NCBI GenBank assembly: GCA_015060325.1 | Contig: SUYQ01000018.1 | Coordinates: forward strand, 1 to 56,902 | From: Bacteroidales bacterium | GTDB lineage: Bacteria; Bacteroidota; Bacteroidia; Bacteroidales; UBA932 | Direction of reading: 5' to 3' | Length of the DNA stretch: 56,902 bases | Shown: positions 52,373-56,902 of the stretch, one piece after another | Position numbering within the stretch: the first letter of the stretch is position 1 | How the letters are laid out: each line of letters starts with the position of its first letter | Notes under the pieces: generated by a model | What the model was told of the DNA's origin: nothing | What the model saw: the letters and a program-made list of their open reading frames with translations, nothing else | Databases searched by the model: none | Program-made: the position numbers and the translations under genes

Positions 52373-52854
52373 AATTCGTCTACAAGTCTATCCGCGTACT
52401 TCCTTTGTTCCTCATCCGTTGAAAGTTCCTTGCGCAAGACCTTTTCTGCAATCGCCAGCGACATATCGGCCATCTCATTACGGATCTCCTTCAAGGCAGC
52501 ATCCTTCTCGTCCTTGATCTGCCTTCTGGCATCGTCAAGAATCTTTCGTGCCTCAGCACGCGCCTCTTCCTGAGCCTTGGAAATCATGATGTCACGTTCG
52601 TCAGCAGCTTCCTTGAGGATCCTTGCCTGCTCTGTTCTTGTCTGGGCAAGAATCTTTTCCTGTTCCTGTTTCAGTCCCGACAGAGCCTCCTCAGCAATAC
52701 GCGCCGCCTCAAGCGAATCTGCGATACGCTTGTTACGCTTCTCCACCATTGAGGTAATGATCGGGAAACCGAACTTTGCCAGGATGAAGAATACGATAGC
52801 AAAGATTATGGTCATCCAGAAAAGAAGACCACTGTCAGGCATCATCAAATCCAT
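52369..52854 (-). CDS. atpF: ATP synthase Fo subunit b
   Basis: This 161-residue subunit has one N-terminal membrane helix (LLFWMTIIFAIVFFILAKFGF) and a long charged helix rich in Glu, Lys, Arg and Ala that forms the stator stalk. It overlaps atpH by four bases and follows atpE by 13 bp. Confidence 0.94.
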   Translation of the reverse strand: MDLMMPDSGLLFWMTIIFAIVFFILAKFGFPIITSMVEKRNKRIADSLEAARIAEEALSGLKQEQEKILAQTRTEQARILKEAADERDIMISKAQEEARAEARKILDDARRQIKDEKDAALKEIRNEMADMSLAIAEKVLRKELSTDEEQRKYADRLVDEL

Positions 52855-52867
52855 GACCGCGCAAGAA

Positions 52868-53125
52868 TTACATTACGATTGCAAGCAGACAGGCGATGAT
52901 CGCAAACAGGCAGGCACCTTCAACAAGGGCACCGATGATAAGCATCGCTGAACGGATGCTTCCGGATGCCTCCGGCTGGCGTGCGATGGCTTCCATCGCA
53001 GCCTTTCCGATCTTACCGATTCCCCATGCTGCAGCTACAGCTGCGATGGCAGCCCCAAGAGCTCCTGCTATTGTCCCCCAAGCAATTGCGCTTGAAGCCT
53101 GAAGTAAAAGAGTTGATAGTAACAT
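52868..53125 (-). CDS. atpE: ATP synthase Fo subunit c
   Basis: This 85-residue proteolipid has two membrane helices with a polar loop (ARQPE, about 48-52). The ion-carrying carboxylate is E69 (ALVEGACLFA). The Gly/Ala-rich first helix lacks the Gln typical of known Na+-binding c subunits, so a proton ring is more likely. It lies between atpB and atpF. Confidence 0.95.
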   Translation of the reverse strand: MLLSTLLLQASSAIAWGTIAGALGAAIAAVAAAWGIGKIGKAAMEAIARQPEASGSIRSAMLIIGALVEGACLFAIIACLLAIVM

Positions 53126-53152
53126 AGTTATATTGTTTTTAGTTAAATTTCA

Positions 53153-54223
53153 TCATGCGTGATCCTCTTCCGGACGTGACATTCCGATAAACACGGAAGA
53201 CAACATCGTAAACACATAGGCCTGGATAAATGCCACAAGCAGTTCCAGACAGTCCATGAACACTCCGAAGACCATTGTTATCGCAGTCATCGAACCGCTG
53301 ATGACCGGTCCCATCTTAGCCGTGACAAATATCACAGCTACAAGTCCAAGTATCATCGCGTGACCTGCCAGTATATTGGCAAACAACCTGACCATCAGCG
53401 AGAACGGCTTCGAGAACATGCCAAAGATTTCAATGATCTGCATTATCGGGAGAGGAAACTTGAGAAATATCGGAGCGTCCGGCCACAATATTTCCTTCCA
53501 GTAATGCTTATTGGCAAATAGGTTAACCATAAAGAAGGTAAAGAGAGCCAGCACCATGGTCACAGCTATATTTCCAGTCACATTCGCTCCACCCGGAAAG
53601 AAAGGAACAATACCCAGAAGGTTGCTGAGAAAGATGAAAAAGAACACAGTCAAAAGGTAAGGCGTATATTTCCTGTAGTTCTTCTCTCCTATTGACGGCT
53701 TGATCAGGTCGTCTGTAACCATCATCACCAGCATTTCCATCAATCCCCTGAATCCCTTAGGAGATCCTTCCTTTACGGCATCATGCTTCCTGTACCATCT
53801 GGCCGTCGACAAAATTATGACAACCAGCAATATTGCTGAAAAAATAAGCGAGGCGACATTCTTGGTTATTGATATGTCGAAAGGTCGCCTGATGCTGCCG
53901 TCCGGCATGATCTCCATTATCTTACCGTTTTCCGCCAGAAAGAGCCCCTCATATACGCCGCCGTGCTCCAGCTCGGAAGACATGAAACAGTGCCATCCTG
54001 TGCTGCTATGAACAATACACGGCAGCGGAATGGTCACATGTTTTCCTTTCCATGTAGTTATATGCCAGCCGTAAGAATCCCCGATATGGCCGAAAACCAG
54101 CTCAGCCACATCCACCTGGCCTTCATCCTCAGTCTGGTGCGAAGGCGCCTCCTCAGAGGCATGTGTCACCATGCCGCCTGACAAGAACAGCATCATGGAA
54201 CATATGAGACTCATCCATTTCAT
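53153..54223 (-). CDS. atpB: ATP synthase Fo subunit a with N-terminal extension
   Basis: This 356-residue subunit forms the ion half-channels. The essential Arg is R279 in SLMVRLFANILAGH. Residues 1-22 form a signal-peptide-like segment, followed by about 95 periplasmic residues (HASEEAPSHQ...) that E. coli AtpB lacks. Such extensions are usual in Bacteroidetes. The start overlaps the atpC stop by three bases (ATGA). Confidence 0.94.
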   Translation of the reverse strand: MKWMSLICSMMLFLSGGMVTHASEEAPSHQTEDEGQVDVAELVFGHIGDSYGWHITTWKGKHVTIPLPCIVHSSTGWHCFMSSELEHGGVYEGLFLAENGKIMEIMPDGSIRRPFDISITKNVASLIFSAILLVVIILSTARWYRKHDAVKEGSPKGFRGLMEMLVMMVTDDLIKPSIGEKNYRKYTPYLLTVFFFIFLSNLLGIVPFFPGGANVTGNIAVTMVLALFTFFMVNLFANKHYWKEILWPDAPIFLKFPLPIMQIIEIFGMFSKPFSLMVRLFANILAGHAMILGLVAVIFVTAKMGPVISGSMTAITMVFGVFMDCLELLVAFIQAYVFTMLSSVFIGMSRPEEDHA

Positions 54224-54474
54224 ACCTCAGCACATATGATCACCTTATTATCAGCAACCTCCACAAATCCCTCCTCAATCTCAATTCTTTCCTCATGCCC
54301 GTCCGTCACATAAACGACAGTTCCTTTTACTAAAGATGAGATCAGCGGAGCATGGTTCTTCAGCACCATGAAACGACCTGCCGTACCTGGCAATGACACC
54401 TTTTCCACCATCTTTTCACAGATGATTTTCTCCGGTGTCAACACCTTAAGCAATATGACGTCATGATTGTCCAT
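54220..54474 (-). CDS. atpC: ATP synthase F1 subunit epsilon, beta-domain only
   Basis: I prefer the ATG at 54474 (MDNHDVILLKVLTPEKIICEKMVEKV), 1 bp after the atpD stop, to the upstream ATG inside atpD. The product has about 84 residues and covers only the N-terminal beta-sandwich (LPGTAGRFMVLKNHAPLISSL...EEGFVEVADNKVIICAE). The C-terminal helical hairpin that inhibits ATP hydrolysis in other bacteria (full length about 130-140) is missing. Its stop overlaps atpB. Confidence 0.9.
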   Translation of the reverse strand: MDNHDVILLKVLTPEKIICEKMVEKVSLPGTAGRFMVLKNHAPLISSLVKGTVVYVTDGHEERIEIEEGFVEVADNKVIICAEV

Positions 54475-54475
54475 A

Positions 54476-56066
<1,591 letters not shown>

Positions 56067-56069
56067 CGG

Positions 56070-56507
56070 TTATGTATTGGCAACATGCTTACGGAACTTC
56101 TTGTCGATCAAATAATCTAAAGAATAACGTCCCGGACCGGTAATATAAAGAAAGGTGAAGAGGCAAAGATAGATAAGGGCAAGTTCACCTTCGGGAAGGA
56201 GGGCATCGTGTACATCAAAGAATGCAACAGCCATTGAAATAATCATTGGCAGGACCATGATACGGATCAGCAGGCCGAAAATAAGGAATAATGAACAACA
56301 GAACTCACAGAATATAGTCAGCATAAGTGACATATAACTGCCAAAGCCAAGAATATCCGGATAAGTCAATGAAAGTGCTTCGAAATTCATCATCTTGTCT
56401 AGTCCGTGAACGAAAAACATGATGCCGAAAAACAGTCGAAGAAAAAGTATCAGAAAGGAAACTCCCTTCCCTCTGAAGTACTGGGGAAACAAAAAATTGT
56501 AAAACAT
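56070..56507 (-). CDS. DoxX-family membrane protein
   Basis: This 145-residue protein has four predicted membrane helices and the DoxX features FLRLFFGIMFFVHGLDKMMNF, and a second half with AVAFFDVHDALLPEGELALIYLCLF. Relatives are linked to quinone or sulfur redox work, but no reaction can be assigned. It lies upstream of the ATP synthase operon on the same strand with a 67-bp gap that holds the operon's own promoter, so it is a separate or partly overlapping unit. Confidence 0.85.
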   Translation of the reverse strand: MFYNFLFPQYFRGKGVSFLILFLRLFFGIMFFVHGLDKMMNFEALSLTYPDILGFGSYMSLMLTIFCEFCCSLFLIFGLLIRIMVLPMIISMAVAFFDVHDALLPEGELALIYLCLFTFLYITGPGRYSLDYLIDKKFRKHVANT

Positions 56508-56562
56508 AACAGTTCGTTTTTAAGTTCGCGAACCATCATTTCAAATACTTCGCCAAACTGTC

Positions 56563-56668
56563 CTGGCGGGCTTCTCTCTGCTGCTCAGCCACTTACGCAA
56601 ACCGCGTGCTCCCCTTTGGCGGCACGCGGTTTCAATAATGCGCTGAGTGTCAGCGCTTTACCCGCCAG
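56563..56668. repeat. Structured repeat with nested hairpins upstream of the DoxX gene
   Basis: Outer arms CTGGCGGG (56563-56570) and CCCGCCAG (56661-56668) enclose AAACCGCGTGC/GCACGCGGTTT (56599-56609 with 56622-56632) and GCGCTGA/TCAGCGC (56640-56646 with 56650-56656). The layout and much of the sequence match 49002-49109, with changes in both strands of the outer stem. Confidence 0.75.
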
Positions 56669-56749
56669 CCATATGTCATGCAGATGCAACAACTGGGACG
56701 ACTACTGAATGGAGAACATGGCAAGGATGCCGCGATTTCGCATAATGCA

Positions 56750-56781
56750 AAAGTCCCCAGCATCATCTGATGTCGGGGACT
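56750..56781 (-). terminator. Terminator downstream of the 5S rRNA gene
   Basis: AGTCCCC and GGGGACT, with an inner CATCA/TGATG pairing, lie 11 bp past the 5S 3' end; on the reverse strand TTTTGC follows. It probably ends the rRNA operon. Confidence 0.8.
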
Positions 56782-56792
56782 CGTATAAGAAA

Positions 56793-56902
<110 letters not shown>

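Overview
The window reads as a chromosome segment of an anaerobic Bacteroidales bacterium, probably from the gut; genus is not resolvable from the sequence alone. The reasons are SusC/SusD-type outer-membrane uptake genes, SusE-like and BACON-domain lipoproteins, promoters of the TAnnTTTG type, little Shine-Dalgarno signal, an ATP synthase operon ordered D-C-B-E-F-H-A-G, and a serC-serA-DUF1015 cluster.

Bases 1-18600 form a starch or maltodextrin utilisation region. Two susC-type genes point away from each other (susC1 leftward and cut by the window edge; susC2 rightward, followed by susD, a SusE-like lipoprotein and a GH13 amylase lipoprotein). Between them lie a tyrosine recombinase, a LytS/LytR-type two-component system and a maltose-type MFS transporter. 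The start regions of both susC genes, including the leaders, form an inverted repeat of about 331 bp with two mismatches (2657-2987 and 7615-7945). I read this as a phase-variable cassette. In the present orientation the transporter and its promoter, with a LytTR-like operator, feed susC2; after inversion the same transporter and promoter would feed susC1. This is the most interesting item in the window. A REP-associated transposase with a small partner ORF, bracketed by paired hairpins, sits between the amylase and malQ.

Bases 18600-30200 hold malQ, an OPA-family transporter, a MATE exporter, rsgA, a polyprenyl synthase, a U32-family protein, a lipase-like lipoprotein, recO and rdgB. Both rsgA and rdgB carry coding insertions or extensions derived from a dispersed palindromic repeat whose ends read AGAT...ATGACA. 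Bases 30200-33850 have no convincing gene: they are a tandem segmental duplication packed with the same repeats.

Bases 33850-49000 carry dnaG, a DUF308 membrane protein, two FKBP lipoproteins flanking an SSB-like DUF3127 protein, recQ, miaA, a pRiA4b ORF-3-like protein, a YigZ/IMPACT protein, pyrB-pyrI, serC, serA and a DUF1015 protein. The same repeat family separates pyrB/pyrI, serC/serA and serA/DUF1015, and a 138-bp tandem repeat precedes pyrB. Bases 49100-56000 are the complete F1Fo ATP synthase operon. A DoxX-family gene and a 5S rRNA, the end of an rRNA operon lying to the right, close the window.
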